The position numbers were made by a program, and so were the translations under genes. DNA of 64,000 nucleotides from Epiperipatus broadwayi (lineage: Eukaryota; Onychophora; Udeonychophora; Euonychophora; Peripatidae): assembly GCA_028023455.1 (NCBI GenBank), contig JAQFVV010000143.1, positions 1,524,001 through 1,588,000 on the forward strand, in the 5' to 3' direction. The notes beneath the pieces were generated by a model. That model was not told the DNA's origin. It saw only the letters and a program-made list of their open reading frames with translations, and did no database searches. Positions 34,701 through 48,556 of the stretch are shown here, in pieces (the first letter of the stretch is position 1; each line of letters opens with the position of its first letter).

Positions 34701-35192
34701 CTAGTTAGATCAGAAACACATGAGGAAGAGAGTAGAATAGGGCTACTTAAAACATTGTATTCCTTGCTAATGTGTTGAATGTATTTAGAAATGTATAAAA
34801 TCAAGAATCATCTCTATTAACATTTATAAGGAAGCATGTAAAAATCGTATAATGTCCAAATAGTATATCCTTTTTTGCAAGTTAATAAATTTTATATTGA
34901 GCATGCATGAATAACATGCCACAATAAAATTAATTAAGTTACAAATATTCACAGTTATGACATAAATTTGGAATTGCATTATTTTTTATGGTACAGCCAT
35001 TAAATATTCATTTTTAGTAACTTTGAGATAGTCCAAATCAATACTAAAATCAAATCAAATCAAAACTTATGCTCTAAATAACTGTAATAAATTTGGATCG
35101 TCTGCTATCAACCTATGTAAAGAAAGTATATAAAAGTCTCACAAACATCAATATTCAAATCACTATTTTTTTCACTAATAAAACACATTCTC

Positions 35193-35820
35193 TTCTGCTA
35201 ACTACTATATCATATGTAATAACAAATTCAGATACCAACAACTTGCAAGAAGGAAATTAATTAAGATGGAAATATACAGAATCATACTGTAAATTTTATT
35301 TTCTTAAGATAATCTTATGAGATTTTTATAAGAAAGCTTGTAAAAATCTTGCAAGTGTTAACAGTCAATCACTTTTTTTACACAGAGGCTAAACTCTCCA
35401 TATATTAGCACCACCAGTGCAAGCCAGAGTAATCAATGGATGCAAGAAGGTTTGTGCATAAAATCCCTATCTAGTGCCTACGCATCCAATCTTCCCACTA
35501 GTTTATAGCTTGTGGCTTTCATCAGTGAATGACCTTAGATCTGAGAGCACTGCACCTAGATCTTAGGATCTAATGCAACCCTCCCGCAGCGACTTTGATC
35601 TTATTAACTAATTATAAAGCTTTGAGTGCAAAATGAAAACACAGTAATGTTTTCAATGCAAGCTCATTAACTTGTATAGTTGTATAGATCTGAACTTAGT
35701 TCTTATCTAGGAAAAGAAAATATTTTTCTGTTAGCTACTAAATCCTATATATAATAATAAATTCAGAGATCAGCAACTTGAGAAAATAAAGTAATGCCAT
35801 ATTTACATTGCAGTTGTGTA
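35193..35820. repeat. Direct repeats about 530 bp apart
   Basis: TTCTGCTAACTACTATATC...AACAAATTCAGATACCAAC at 35193-35290 recurs as TTCTGTTAGCTACTAAATC...AATAAATTCAGAGATCAGC at 35727-35820. The intervening part contains fold-back family copy C, so these may be the duplicated flanks or terminal parts of one larger element. Confidence 0.55.
35385..35720 (-). mobile_element. Copy C of the hammerhead-bearing repeat family
   Basis: CTAAACTCTCCATATATTAG...GTGCAAGCCAGAGTAATCAA matches arm 1 of copy B, and the segment down to about 35720 matches copy D at 62893-63230 (GATCTAATGCAACCC, AATGTTTTCAATGCAAG). Here the second arm is missing, so it is a partial copy. On the minus strand it carries CTGATGA (35525-35519), stem II AGC/CACAA/GCT and TAAAC in place of GAAAC. 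Stem II differs from copy B by an A-U for a G-C pair, a compensatory change. Confidence 0.65.
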
Positions 35821-36867
35821 GATCTGCAACTTATTGTTTGTGGGAAAATAATGATTTTGGCTTTAATATTTGCGAGATTTTTACACACTTTCTTAAATTG
35901 GTTCCATTAGATAATCTTATATTCATTATAATTATTTAGAAGGTGATTTTTAATTTGATTAGAAGGTTGTTGTTTTTTTTTAAAAAAAAATGCTTCAACT
36001 AGTTGTATAATTACAAATTAAATACCATCATCACATATCTTTAGACAATAATTTTCAAAAAAAGTGTTGTAAATGAATAATCTGATACTTCATAGTTTCT
36101 TTCTCATTTAACTTAATTTTATTTGATGTTGTACTTTATGTATGTATAACATATAAATAAATGAAAAAAATATACAACATGTATTATACACATCATAAAA
36201 TTCTAATATTGCCACAGTTCTCCTTAAAAATTCAAACTTCTTTTTTCTTCTTAGTCAAATAAATATAACATAACAAAAATTGACGTTTTTTTCTTTTAAC
36301 AAAAAGTTTGTTTGTAAAAATTATATATGTCAATTTTTGCGGTAAAAAAAGTGGATCTTTTTCTTTCTTTTTTTTTTAAAAAAAAAGCAACAACAAAGGT
36401 AAATCTTTTATCAAACAAAAATAAATATAAATCCTAGATTTTGTGATTTTATAAACATTTTCTTGAAATACCCCTCCCCCCTTCAAAAAAAGTTAAAGAT
36501 TTTATTTAAAAAAAAAAAAATACGAGGTTTTTTTTCATCCAATAAATTTATTATATATATAGGAGGGAAAAGAAAACAAAATCTTTAATAGCCAACCGTT
36601 GAGCTAAAAGCCGTACCAGCATTCTTCAATAGAGGGATAGTAGGAAAAAAAAGATTACCAACTTGGTTCACTGCGAAGTTGATGAGAACTTTGTAGCTAT
36701 TCTTTCTTGTTTATTTATTTAAGAATAGTGTAATATAATATTTACTATCCAAAGCTAGATTATAGATCGGTTAATTATTTGAAAATAATCCTTAGCTAAC
36801 TAAAAAAAGAGTTTTAAGTTACGTATGAAATTCAGGTAATAGTGCATCTCAATACTGGATGTTTTAA

Positions 36868-36890
36868 CCCTTAACGACCATATATTTTTA
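36868..36890. repeat. Solitary TTAACCCTT terminus
   Basis: TTAACCCTTAACGACCATAT looks like the end of a TTAA-type element as at 4732, 15909 and 29532. No partner end was found within about 2 kb. Confidence 0.3.
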
Positions 36891-37796
36891 TTACATAGAT
36901 ATTAACGTTTAATCAACTCATTGTTTGGAATACATATTTAATAATATCAGTCTTGATATAATTTCTATTTTATTTCATAAATGGCACATCAGGTAGTTTG
37001 CATTATATATGACTATATATATAATAAAGAATGCTGTTAATTGTGAATTGCATATGAAATCTCACTGACCCAAAACACTTAGTACAAATTACACTTTATT
37101 TCAAAAAGGGTTTAATCCTAATTATAACAGATGTGGAAATAATATTAAATAGAAAAACAATACTTGAAGTTAGACAACTTTTAAAACCGATTTTTGTTAA
37201 TTTGTCTTTACATTTTGAATGATTATTACATACAAAAAAATTATAAATAGTAACAGTCATTCTATCTAAAAACTATATAAGTTATTATAGAAGTGGGAGG
37301 TATAAGTATTTTTTAAAAAAATCACTACAATATTTGGATTACTTAAAAAAAAAATACAAAATTCATATGCTAGAGTTAATTTGAGTTTAGTAGAAAATGT
37401 CTTAAGGCCAACAGAAAATATGAAGACATTGATGCACAAAAATGATAATCAGAATTTTTTCTTCACCAAAACTATAGTGCAAGAGAAGGCCTATTTTTAC
37501 AATCATACTATTAGATATAATGACTTTACATACTCTAATGGATGATTTCAAAAATTTAATAATAGGCATGACCCTATTTTTAAAATATATATATCAAAAA
37601 GATCTAGAGATTGATAATGAAAGCAATGATTTTTTCATTCTTTTCAGAAAGTTGGCTAGCTCTTATCAAAGAATATCTTCTTGAAATGTTTTTTATAGTG
37701 ATGTATGCCAAAGGCTTGATTTGGAAGGACCAAATTATTTTAATGATAAAAGAAGTAATGAAATAGATGGCATATCAATGCAATTTATCCACTCTA

Positions 37797-38050
37797 TTTT
37801 GAATACATTTTTAGCAAAAAAACCTTTTATTGCACATATATGCATACACAATCTTACATTTTGACTGTCCTGCACATTTTTTCAGAGCTATGATATAATG
37901 AACAAAATAGCTCTGAAGAAGACTGCAGGACACTCGAAACATAAGATTGTGTATGCATATATGTACAATAAAAGTTTTTTTGATAAAAATTGTTCAAAGT
38001 AGAGTGGATAAATTGCATTTATACAAGACATTACAGCAAAATAAAGGAAG
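37797..38050. mobile_element. Fold-back element, CTGAAGAAG family (copy 2)
   Basis: Arms ACTCTATTTTGAATACATTT...TTGCACATATATGCATACAC and GTGTATGCATATATG...GTTCAAAGTAGAGT enclose a centre with AGCTATGATATAATGAACAAAATAGCT. CTGAAGAAGACTGCAGGACACTCGAAAC runs on the plus strand from about 37914. A tail beginning ACATTACAGCAAAATAAAGG follows and is shared with 18500-18527. An overlapping 74-codon minus-strand frame is incidental. Confidence 0.75.
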
Positions 38051-38139
38051 TGTAATGTAGTTGAAGGTGAAAAGTGACTTTTACTTGTAATAGGAAATAT
38101 ATTATTATACATTCATTACAATCCAGTATTAAAAAAGAT

Positions 38140-38336
38140 AATATTTAATATTCAAAACTTTTACATTGTACTAAGCATGCTTTAGGCAGATCACTGCCAG
38201 AATTACTGTGCTGTTTAGTTTAGCAGTTAAAGTGTTGTTTAGTTTAGCAACAGTTAAATAAACAGCGTTATGATTCTGACAGTGGTCTGCCAAAAGTATG
38301 CTTAATGCAATGTAAAAGTTTTGAATATTAAATATT
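38140..38336. mobile_element. Fold-back repeat with internal duplication
   Basis: Arms AATATTTAATATTCAAAAC...AGCATGCTTT (38140-38199) and AAGTATGCTT...GTTTTGAATATTAAATATT (about 38275-38336) are inverted copies. TGTTTAGTTTAGCA occurs twice in the centre. Confidence 0.7.
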
Positions 38337-38417
38337 ACCTTTTCTTAAATACTCAAGTATAAGGGAAAAGTTTTGAACATTAAATATTACCTTTTCTTAA
38401 ATACTCAAGTATAACGA
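38314..38417. repeat. 52-bp tandem duplication overlapping the fold-back arm
   Basis: The unit AAAAGTTTTGAAnATTAAA through ACTCAAGTATAA occurs at 38314-38365 and 38366-38417 with one or two differences. It starts inside the fold-back's right arm, so the duplication came after the insertion. Confidence 0.85.
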
Positions 38418-38783
38418 GTGTATAACAATTACAATAATTTAAGAAAAGAGAATTAAATATCATTTAGAATAGAAAAGACAGTAAAACTTTCAATTAAGAG
38501 AATAAGCATAAGTTATGACTAATTGTTTGTTTTCTAGATGATTTTTAGAAGTGATAAAAAAAAATTCATTGTTAAAATAAAGTTTATTTATTTGTGTTAT
38601 AAATAAAAAATTTGCTTTTTAAAAAATATTTAATCCTTTTTTATAGATATTATTTAACTTTAAATTAAAAAAAACGATACATTTTATTTTACTGATATAT
38701 TAAAATAAGATTTAATATAGTTTAAAATATTAATCAAATCAGAAAGTGTTAAATAATATCAGTTTATATATTTTTCCGAAATT

Positions 38784-39594
38784 CTGATGTGATGTGATGT
38801 GATGTATTTGGCTTTTCCTTAAATGAAGTCAAGAATATCTCAGCAACTATGCCCAGATAAACCTGTTACCCACTTTATTTTCCATTCCCCACTCTAAGTC
38901 TTCCCATATTCTGCCCCCTACCATTCCCACAACATAATCTTTGTCAACTCTATGGCCTTTAAATCTAAATCCCCCTTATCTTTTCGCAAACCCAGCATAA
39001 GAACTAATAACTCATTTTCTGTATAGTCACTTTGTTCATACCTATTCTCCCATAACTTCATTATCTGTACCCTTTCTGCTTTCAAGCATTTACATTCAAT
39101 CAACTAATGCCTAATATTTCCTATATCTTCCTTACACAATTTGCACATTAAATCACCCATAGTTTTCCATTTACATGTATATTCTCTTGTTGCTAAAGAT
39201 CCTGTTCGAGCCTTAAACAATAAACTACTTTCCTTACTATTATCATAAATTAATTCGCTTCCAATATTCCGTTTACTTCTATATATACTTAAACTCTTCT
39301 TACCCTCCATACCAGTTCTCCATCTCTCCAACTCCCTATTTTTTATTAATGCTTCTATTCTTTTATCCCATTCCTTACCACTATAACACTCAACAATCCT
39401 CCTAACACAATCACCCCACCTTTTATACAAGTATACCGATATAAATTCTTTATCCAAATCTTTTGCATACCGCATTACCTTTCTCACCCATCTTGTTACC
39501 TGCCCTTTACTCGTAACCCAATTAAACACTATTTTAGCTATTCTTTTACTATCCATAAACTGCAACCTACCAAATTCTCTATAGCCCACTTTAG
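38784..39594 (-). pseudogene. LINE reverse transcriptase C-terminus, 5'-truncated copy
   Basis: The minus strand has a frame of 161 codons (39589-39104) that continues without shift after a single TAG for another 61 codons (to 38918). Across the stop it reads CKLCKEDIGNIRH-stop-LIECKCLKAER, a C-x2-C...H...C knuckle typical of the C-terminal region of many LINE ORF2 proteins, preceded by LLFKARTGSLATREY, a usual block there. The start is truncated near the RT thumb, and the 3' end carries a (GATGT)n microsatellite at 38786-38805, as LINE tails often do. Only the one stop interrupts it, so the copy is fairly young. It is unrelated by sequence to the LINE at 20.3-22.6 kb. The exact clade is not assigned. 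Confidence 0.7.
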
Positions 39595-40002
39595 TGCTGC
39601 CATCTATTGTAACATTGAGTAAATAATCGATAATTAAGAAATAGTGTTTATTAAATCCATATCCAATGCTATCCTATTCATATTTTCAGATTTATAACTT
39701 ATGGCCTTCATACAAGTGTAATAAATACTGATCCAATGTTCTTGCTGATGGAATTCATAAGCCAGAGATTAATCTGAAGATGTGGATAGAATAGCACTGG
39801 ATAAAAATTTATTAAGTATTATCTAGTATTATTCAAGTTTAATAAAATGTGTTCCTGCAGAATATTAAAATATTATATATTAATTGTTAGAATTTTATGA
39901 CTGTGCCTTTTCTGTTAATTAATAACAAATATTGAAAAATTAATATTTTAACGTTATTTTTTATTCATGTTTAACGTATATATAAATGTATGTCCACAAA
40001 CT

Positions 40003-40168
40003 TAGGCACACATTAATTTTAGCTAACTCATACAAAACATTGGTGTGAAAAATTTCTGAATTGGCTTAACTTTTATAGCATATCACTATAAAATATGGTT
40101 TCTTATTCAGGGTTTTGTATAATTCTAGGATTTCATGTGAAGTCATTATGGAGTTCGATGAAAGATTA
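40003..40168. repeat. Left part of a split duplicated repeat
   Basis: It matches 56923-57087 (CACACATTAATTTTAGCTAA, GGATTTCATGTGAAGTCATTA, GAAAGATTA). The continuation of that copy lies at 44293, not here. Confidence 0.75.
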
Positions 40169-43100
40169 TGATTAAAAAATAATGTTTGTTTTATAAGTTA
40201 TGAATATTGTAATTCATGTAAAAAAAGAAAGATAATGCTGTCATTTATGTATAGGATAAAGATAATCCTGCTATTCAAATCATTTTATTACCAGTAAGAG
40301 ATCGACTTCGTTATTATGAGTAAATAAAATTTTTGGACTTCAATAAGATGCGAGTAGATCGTTCGGTGATTTACAATATGTATAATTTGCATTTGTTTTT
40401 AAATGTAGTTGGGTTTTTTTAATTATAAAATATTTTTACTACAGACTTTTTTTCTATAAACCATTTATCTATTATGTTCAAACATAATGGCCATTTTTGT
40501 CTTCTAACTTTTATTTGCCAAAAAAAAAAAACAACCTTAGTACATTATTTGCTTGATATGATATTTTGATGATTGGAAGTTATATTACCATTTCGCATTT
40601 ATAGTTTCTCATTTTTAAAAATATATTCGCATTTTAAGCATTTTTTTTTTACAATTTTAAAATATATATCAATCACTCGTCATTATTTTTCATGCAAAAT
40701 ATTTTATATTTACACAAAATGAACATCCTCTTATCTTTTAGTATCATGAAAAATGATAGTTTTCAAAACAGAGATCATTTTATTTCAAGTGAATATGAAA
40801 TGCGTATGTTTTTATCTCAAATTCTACCAAGAAGTGAATATAATATTAGTATATCAGAAAAAAAATTCCAGGTTTTACACCAAAATGATAAATATTATTT
40901 TTAATTGAAAACTTTTTTTTTACATCAATACAAGATATAAACACATTTGTATAATAATTTTTAGATCTACATTTGAGTCTGATCATGATACTCATATATA
41001 TATATATTCAAAGTTTTATACAAACTGTGTCTTAAACCATATTTTTATTCATATTACTTTTTAGACTTGACTTTTGTTAGTAAATTATTATGATATACAT
41101 AAGTAATTAAAATCAGTTTACAATCTTTATTTGAATTAAGCTTTTTCATAGAAAAATTAATTCCTATTTTAAACTCCAAGTTGTGGCAGGCACGCAGATA
41201 TATTACTATTATTCCATAAGACCCTTTCTGAAAAGCGTCTCATATTGTTTTAGCATCTTTCTTGATACTGATCTTTAAGCAAATGTTCGCTAAAATATCA
41301 TTATTAATTTTTAAAGACAAAAGAAATTTTTTTTTACATATAACATATTGTATTTTGGAAAATAAGAAAATTGTGATAAAACTTTTAAACCATCTGAATA
41401 AATTTTAAAAACAATAAAGTTTCTCCTACTCACTTTACTGGCTTACAATTGATAGCTTTTGTGTAAAAGAGAACTTCAAAAAAAAAGGGGGGGGGAATAG
41501 GATAATAAAGTTAAAATTAAAAAAAAAATCTTTACTCAAAAGAGAATTAGTATACTGGATTATAATATTAACAATTTATTGATTAGTTAGTTTATACAGA
41601 AATACAAATATAAGAACTTTTTACGACCTTAGAATTATTTTATATTTTAAAAGTTATCAATCATGCTTGAGAATTAATAAAGGAAACTGATCGTACTAGC
41701 AGAACCATAAATATAAATGCAGTGTATATATAGATGTGTGTGTGCGTGTGTAAATTTCTGGATTTAAAGTTTAGTATGTTAGCCAACCATCCTATGATTT
41801 GTCTTTAAATTATGAATGGTGATAGATTTTTTTTTAACTTAGATAAAAATTTCCAAATAGAGTAATTTCAGAATTAACTCATTGCAAGTCAAAAAGTCTA
41901 GCTTATATTATTATTAATGGATATCTAACTTATTCTTAATTGGAAGTAAAATAAGAAAGAAAAACAATAATTTTTATCAAATTACTAATTAAAGTTATAT
42001 AAATAATGTCTATTCCTTCCATTTCTTTTCACTACTAGTAAAAAGATGTTGAATCTTTATAAATACAATATCCTAATGAAATGTTCATAAATATCTAGTA
42101 GTAAGTTGATGTTAATTTCATAATTCTGGAAGATGAAATGATGGACCTGACTGACATATTTAATGTCTACAGATGATATTTATATTAACTGAAGATGGAA
42201 GGACAATATTTGCTAAAACCAGTTGTAATCAGAAATCAATGTTTACTGAAATGGACTGATGGACATTATTTGTCGACTGTAGTCAAAAACACAAAATCAT
42301 AAGATAACAAATCTTTGCAAGAAATCAGAACACATAGTCAAATACATTAATGTTTACCAAAATAATATTGCATTAGCTTCCTATAAATATTTATGGGCAA
42401 GGTTCTATTTCAACCCCATTGTTTTTGATACAAATTTACCAGTATGGAAGCAGTCTATCATAATCATAAGAACTGAAGTGTGAATGATCAGAAACATGTC
42501 GTATGGTTAGATGACATCATTTACACTTTTAAAAATAAATGAAAGGATTTATATGAGTTCATCACCAAATAAATCTTTCAGTTAATTTGCCTTCTCCAAA
42601 TTTAAATTGCAACAATTTCACCACAACATATATATTATGGTATTTTTGTCTAATTATTGTGTTTGAATGCATAATACTTTGAATGATTTGTTTGCAACTA
42701 TTGGTTTTAGATAGCACTGTCATATTCCAACATGATGCTGTTCTTTAGTTTATAAAGTCAACACAGTAAGACATTGGATGATGTTGCAATTTTCCCATGG
42801 CTTCTCTAATTACATAATATTGTTACAATTCCTTTATTATTTTTGAAAAGTTAAATAAAATATTTTTCTGCACAGATTAACAATGAGGAGGGTAGCAGTC
42901 TTAGATTGTAAAGATTTCTGGAACAACTTTTAGTAGATGAAAGTGAGGGGAAAAAATCTTAGTTTGGTCAGATAAATGCGACTATTGTAATGATGAGAAA
43001 ATATTTAATATTTATTAAAACAGTAAAAATATTATATAATTCAGTCTTATGTAGAAAACAAATAGCTCTTGTTGTAAAAATAGATGAGTCTGCAAAAATT

Positions 43101-44292
43101 AAACCTATTGTGAGAAACTAAAAAGAATGAAGAATATATATATGAAGTTATCTGGCATTATCATCAACAATATTAAATAGCATTAAAATATATATTATAG
43201 TTGCAAATTTAATTGCTAAAAAAAAATACATAGAGAGAATGTTAGCAGAGGTAAACTCTCACTGCATAGGTTCACATGTAATCTATTAGACCCTATAATA
43301 TCCAATTGTATAGACATCTTATTTTGCTTTCAGGCAGAAAACTCCACATTCGTGACATGCTATAAATATATTTATTATAAAATTGGATTGTGTGTGCATT
43401 TATTTATCTACAATTATATAAATATAATCACATTATTAGAAGTGTAAATTTTATCTAATCTACAAATTTAACCTTGTGTTAGTTCATTTAAGAAGGACTG
43501 CTTATCGCTTTTTGTAAATAGTGAAAGAGGTACAAGTTAAGATTATGCATTGTTTATCTATTTTAAAAAGACTTTTCTTAAATTGGATTTGCTTAACGAT
43601 GTGTAATATTATCCTCTTACATTTTTTTTTTTAAAGAAAAGCAGTCATTTTGCTATAGTCAACTGAAAAGCTGAAAATTTATTTATTTCACGGACACATC
43701 GCATCTATTTAAAAAAAAAAAGGAAGTGGAACATTTTTAAAGTTATCAATTTGTCAAAGATATGTATTTGAGGTAGAATTAAAACACGATTTTTTATTTT
43801 TTTTTACAAATATAAATTTTTAATATTTTTGATATTATATATAATTAGCTTTAATTTAAAAAATAATAATATATAGCCTCCAAACTTTGCCTTTTTTAGT
43901 GAAGGAAGCTCACACTTTTTCATTACTCCTGTTTTTCTTTCTTTTTTTTACTGACCTTCCACATATTTAAAAGATGGGGGGGGGGGAATTGCCTGTGAGT
44001 AATACATTTAACAGTAATGCAATTATTATGCATTTTTTAATCCATAAATTTTATTTCTGTCAGAAGAATTCTCATGGAATTTGAAATCTTTGTCAAGTGC
44101 TTTTGTTTCTCTAACTGTAATTACTTTAGTGATTAATCAATTTATTTTAGGATTTTTTATTATTATTCTGTAAATTATATATTACTAGATAATTATAAAA
44201 TACATTAAAAGACGCTATCATTGGTCATATAAGTCATGCTAAATAGCTTTCTATAAAATCTTTTATCCTAATAATAAAAAAAGTTATTATAT
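40169..44292. other. 4.1-kb segment interrupting the repeat
   Basis: It is present only in this copy. GATTA occurs at both junctions (40164-40168 and 44293-44297) and once in the uninterrupted copy at about 57083-57087. That is compatible with a 5-bp target duplication or with microhomology at a deletion in the other copy. I see no terminal inverted repeats and no firm coding frame. VVWLDDIIY in one frame near 42500 recalls an RT box, but the surrounding sequence gives no further support. Confidence 0.4.
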
Positions 44293-45890
44293 GATTAGTT
44301 ACTTGGTGTGTCATGTGACATTTTAACAACAAAGTGACAGGTTCAACTAGAAATTCATCTTGGAAGGTTTGGTTCTTAAATTTGCCTTTCAATCACGTAT
44401 AAATCGCACAAGAAATTTTATAAATTTATGTAGTAATACTTGTTTTGAGATCATTATTTTTTTCTCTTCCTTTTTTCTTTCATCTATTTTTTTTTTTTTT
44501 TTACATTTTCCTTTAATATATATCATTATTTTCGCTTCTAACAATATATTCAGTCCACTTTCTACTTTAATTTTTTTAATGTTTTCTTTTGGCACATCAT
44601 TATTTTTAGTATCATTAGCCAAGTAATCTTTTCATTTTTTTTTTCTAAAATAAATCATATCTCAAAAATATCTAATTTCCTTTTCTTACTTTTCCAAATT
44701 TTGATAGAACACTCCAAGTAAAACAAGCTTTTTTTTTTTAAATTATGACCGCAAAATAATCTTGGTTATTATAATCTATTAACAGTTGATTAAGCATTAT
44801 AATTAGTATTACTATTTTAGTGATAGATTCTATTATTAATTAATTCAGTTTTTAAATTTTCAAAAGCAATTAACTGTTCTACCAATCGCTTCTAATCAGC
44901 ACACCTATTTTTTTTATCATCATCTTTTTTAAATAAAGAAAACAACAAACAAATAACTTTTTATTTTACACTTCCTATTATTTATCTCTCTCTTTTTTTT
45001 TGTTTGTAAATATAAAAATATAAAAGTAAATCATAGTATGGGTTAGTGATATATGAGTACAAAACTTCATCAGTAGTGAAAATTGCACCATATTACAATT
45101 GTTGTTTTTTTTTATTCAGTACAACTATACTCCTCTGACCAATTAAAATTATCCTGTGACCTTTACTCCACAGACCCATTTATTGACTAATATTTTTAAC
45201 TTACTAAACAACTAATAATAACATATTGGTGATAGTTAAAACTAGTAGTAATGTATAAGATGACTGACTGGTGATGACCAAATGGCATTTTCATTTCTCT
45301 GAAAGTCATACAAAACATTTATTTATACTATGAATATTGTCTATAGTTCCTGATTATCATCAATTAGCAAACCATCCTTCTGATAGTTGACTTAAGGGTC
45401 TCTTATTGATAGTTTTATTTGTGGACATAATTAATATATCACCAGAGCACCATTTAATAAACATATTATTATGATTCTGGCCACCTTTAACTGTAATTAT
45501 CCTAATTTCTCCTTGTTTGCATTTCTAGCAGTAGCTTAGCTCTGAACAAAAAGACTGGTCATAATGATCCATGATATTAAACTTAAACAATTATAAGGAA
45601 TGAGACATATTTAATTAAGAATAGCAATAGTCAATAAATTTACTTTTCAAAATAATAATAAAGTTTGTTAAATGACGCAAATTATTAAATATCACCCATG
45701 GCTACACACATACTTGTGAAACTGCACATCCAAACTCATGTATTTACAGTAACTTGAATGCTTTTAACCACTGCAGGTAAATTTGCTAAATCTGAGGGAT
45801 TTTCTTCATTTAGAATCCCAAATAGCTAATTAAAACTATTTTTGAATTATTATAAATTAAAATTTACGTTAAAATCTTGAATACAAAAAA
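44293..45890. repeat. Right part of the split repeat, about 1.6 kb
   Basis: It aligns with 57083-58665. Shared landmarks are TTAGTTACTTGG, ACAACAAAnTGACAGGTT, CTTAATCAGCA-like blocks, GCAGTAGCTTAGCTCTGA and CATCCTTCTGATAG. The open frames on both strands at 44360-44626 lie in a T-rich tract and are not preserved in the other copy. The nature of the repeat is unknown. Confidence 0.8.
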
Positions 45891-45916
45891 TATAAATAAG
45901 AAACAAAAATTGAATG

Positions 45917-46000
45917 GTGCTACTGTATGGAGAGTTTTCCCTCTGCGTTAACAACTTGTGTACGCATAGAGAATGGTGATCATGTGATATTTAGTGGTTT
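45917..46000 (+). mobile_element. Truncated copy F of the hammerhead-bearing family
   Basis: CTGTATGGAGAGTTTTCC and GAGAATGGTGATCATGTGAT correspond to the end of arm 2 and the tail of copies D (63297-63370) and B. It starts just where the split repeat stops aligning, so it may mark an insertion junction. Confidence 0.6.
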
Positions 46001-48555
46001 AATAATAACAGTTTAAAATAAATTGGATAATATAAGCCCAAAATAAAACAAATAAAGTGCAGATTTTTTAAATAAGATTACAATGTTAAGATATTTTATC
46101 TAATATATATATATCTTATAACTGCACAGCAATCCAATAATATCTTTAAAATATCAATTTTTGTGTTGCTATAAAAATTGAATTTGGGTCTAAATTCTGA
46201 TGGTTGGCTAATAGTTTTAATTTAATCTCCAAACTGTCTTGGCTGAGTACTTCTGCAAATTGTATCAGTGCTGTTAAATTCCTATAAGTTAATAATCAAC
46301 AAGATGGACAAACTTTTGAACATAGATAATATGTTTCAGACAGCAGACAGGCAATAGTATACTTCAGTAAGATCATCATCTTATGGATTGAGCAGCTTGG
46401 CATTCATTCACTTTGGAGGAGTCATAGGAAAAAAAACAATGAATAACATTTCTTCTAGGTGTTTAGCACATAATGGTGCAGGTTATCACAATATTTGAAA
46501 TTTGTATCATATCGGGGTAGATTTACACTGAAAATGACTTTCATAATAATTTTACTGTAAGACTGTAGGTAAATTTTTCCATTCTATGTTTCAATTTTGA
46601 TTTTCTTTTGATCACACCCTTTAGCTTATCAATACTAATCTAACTAAAATATGATGATGCCATCTTTCTTCATTCAATCAATAAAAAACATGTTTTTATA
46701 CCTCAAAAATGAATACCCACAATTGTTGAATTGTTTTACTAAAACACTATAATATTTTAATTGATAGTTGTTTTTTTTACCTTGTATTAATTATAAAAAA
46801 ACAAGAAAGTATATATTTGAAACTTTGTTATAACCATACTTGAAATAAATTTATTCCACTTTTTAATAAAAATGACTTTATCATTTTAGTTTTAAAAGCC
46901 TTACATTTATATATCGCTTTTTAAACATGATATTCTCATTTATAAACCATTCACATTATTCAGAAATTAAAACAATCTATAAAATAGGATCTGACTATAA
47001 TCACACATCTTATAAATTTGCTTACTTATTCAATTTTATATGTGACTATATATAATTTATCATATATATCAAACTTTATTATTATTTTTTCTTTTCAAAA
47101 TAAACAGTTTTATATCACTACAAATCTCTCACAGTATCTGACACTTTTCCTATTATTAAAGAAAATGAGTTTAAAATATTCTACTTTAATAAATATATAT
47201 CTGCTTTTAGCAAACTGATAATAATATATATTCCTACCATGTTTATATTCGTAACTATTTTTTTCTTTCTATGTTACCATGTGTAAAACATTTTTTATCA
47301 ATTCATTACTAATTATTTTACTTTTAGATTTAATTTTCTAAACTGACTTTAATAGACACCATATCTAGTATTCAAGCCCACCTCTCAATTAATACTTTTT
47401 GAATTTCATTTATTTAGTAAAGATCTATCAAATTGTCTTAATTAAATAACAGGAAAAGCCTCACAGCAATTAATATTTAATTATTATGTTGACAAAAATG
47501 GATTCCACTTTTGCTGTGATTTAAATTCTTAAAGGAAACCAGTCTAAAAATGCTAATTATAAGAACGAAATTCAATTCAATATATATACTAACACCTAAT
47601 TAAGTTTACTTCAAATTCATATTGGCAAAGCGGAATCACTAAGTACTCATTTTTTAAGTTCCTTGTAGACAATCTTTTTTTTTCATTAACAATATTAGAA
47701 ACTTTATATTGTAAAATATTATATAACGATATTTAGAGCAAAAACATTTTAGGTCATCATATCTAAATAATATGAAAAATTTCACAGCAACATTTTCTAA
47801 CTGCCATATGATGCCTTGCCTTCTATTAATTCATATATTATCCAATGTAATCTTTAACAAAAACTATTGTTACTTCTAATTTATATTCTTTTCAGCCTAG
47901 ATTGAATGAAAATTAAAATAATTTTTTAAAAAAAATCCTCTTCAAAGTCATTTAAACTTAGAATGAAAATATTACTATGACTAAAATCTAATTTTGATTT
48001 CTTTTTTTCAGATATGATTAATATATTTCTAGTTTCTGGTTTTAATTAGTCCTGAAATAGTTATGATTGTAAACTTCAAACAAATGTCTTTATAAAATAA
48101 TGTGCAGTATATACAAAGTTAGAAATGATCAAAAATATTTAATTTTGCAATTCATGATTCTAGCTACCATATTAATGTTGAAAATTTATTTACCAGTTTT
48201 TATAAACTGAATTATTGTTTCCCAGCAAAGCATTATTGTCTCTTTTACTCCTGATCTTTTTAAAGTTTTTATGTCAGAAGATTAGATAGTGATTGTATGA
48301 ACACCAGTAGATGTCTATAAACAGTTTGTAATAATTTATTTTATATTTGAACAGAAAATATTGCATTTGGAAACTATTATCATTCTATAGTCTTGTGTCA
48401 TTTGTGTTGATAATTTGAAACTTTAATAATCATAAGAATTTTAAATTCAAGTTATGAACCTACAAGAATATATAAATATGCAACTACTGTAGTTTAAAAT
48501 TCTATATATAATAAGTGTAATAATGTTCAAGGTTAAATAGGTTTATAAGTAATCT
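46001..48555. other. AT-rich intronic DNA, nothing recognised
   Basis: No transposon end, RNA gene or exon recognised. Confidence 0.45.
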
Positions 48556-48556
48556 T

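Noticed and set aside
42500-42540. VVWLDDIIY, reminiscent of a reverse transcriptase catalytic box
   Set aside because: The neighbouring blocks of a gypsy-type RT could not be found in any frame within several hundred bases, so a chance match is possible.
44360-44626. Frames of 88 (+) and 77 (-) codons
   Set aside because: They lie in a T-rich tract of a duplicated repeat, and the equivalent sequence near 57150-57400 does not keep either frame.
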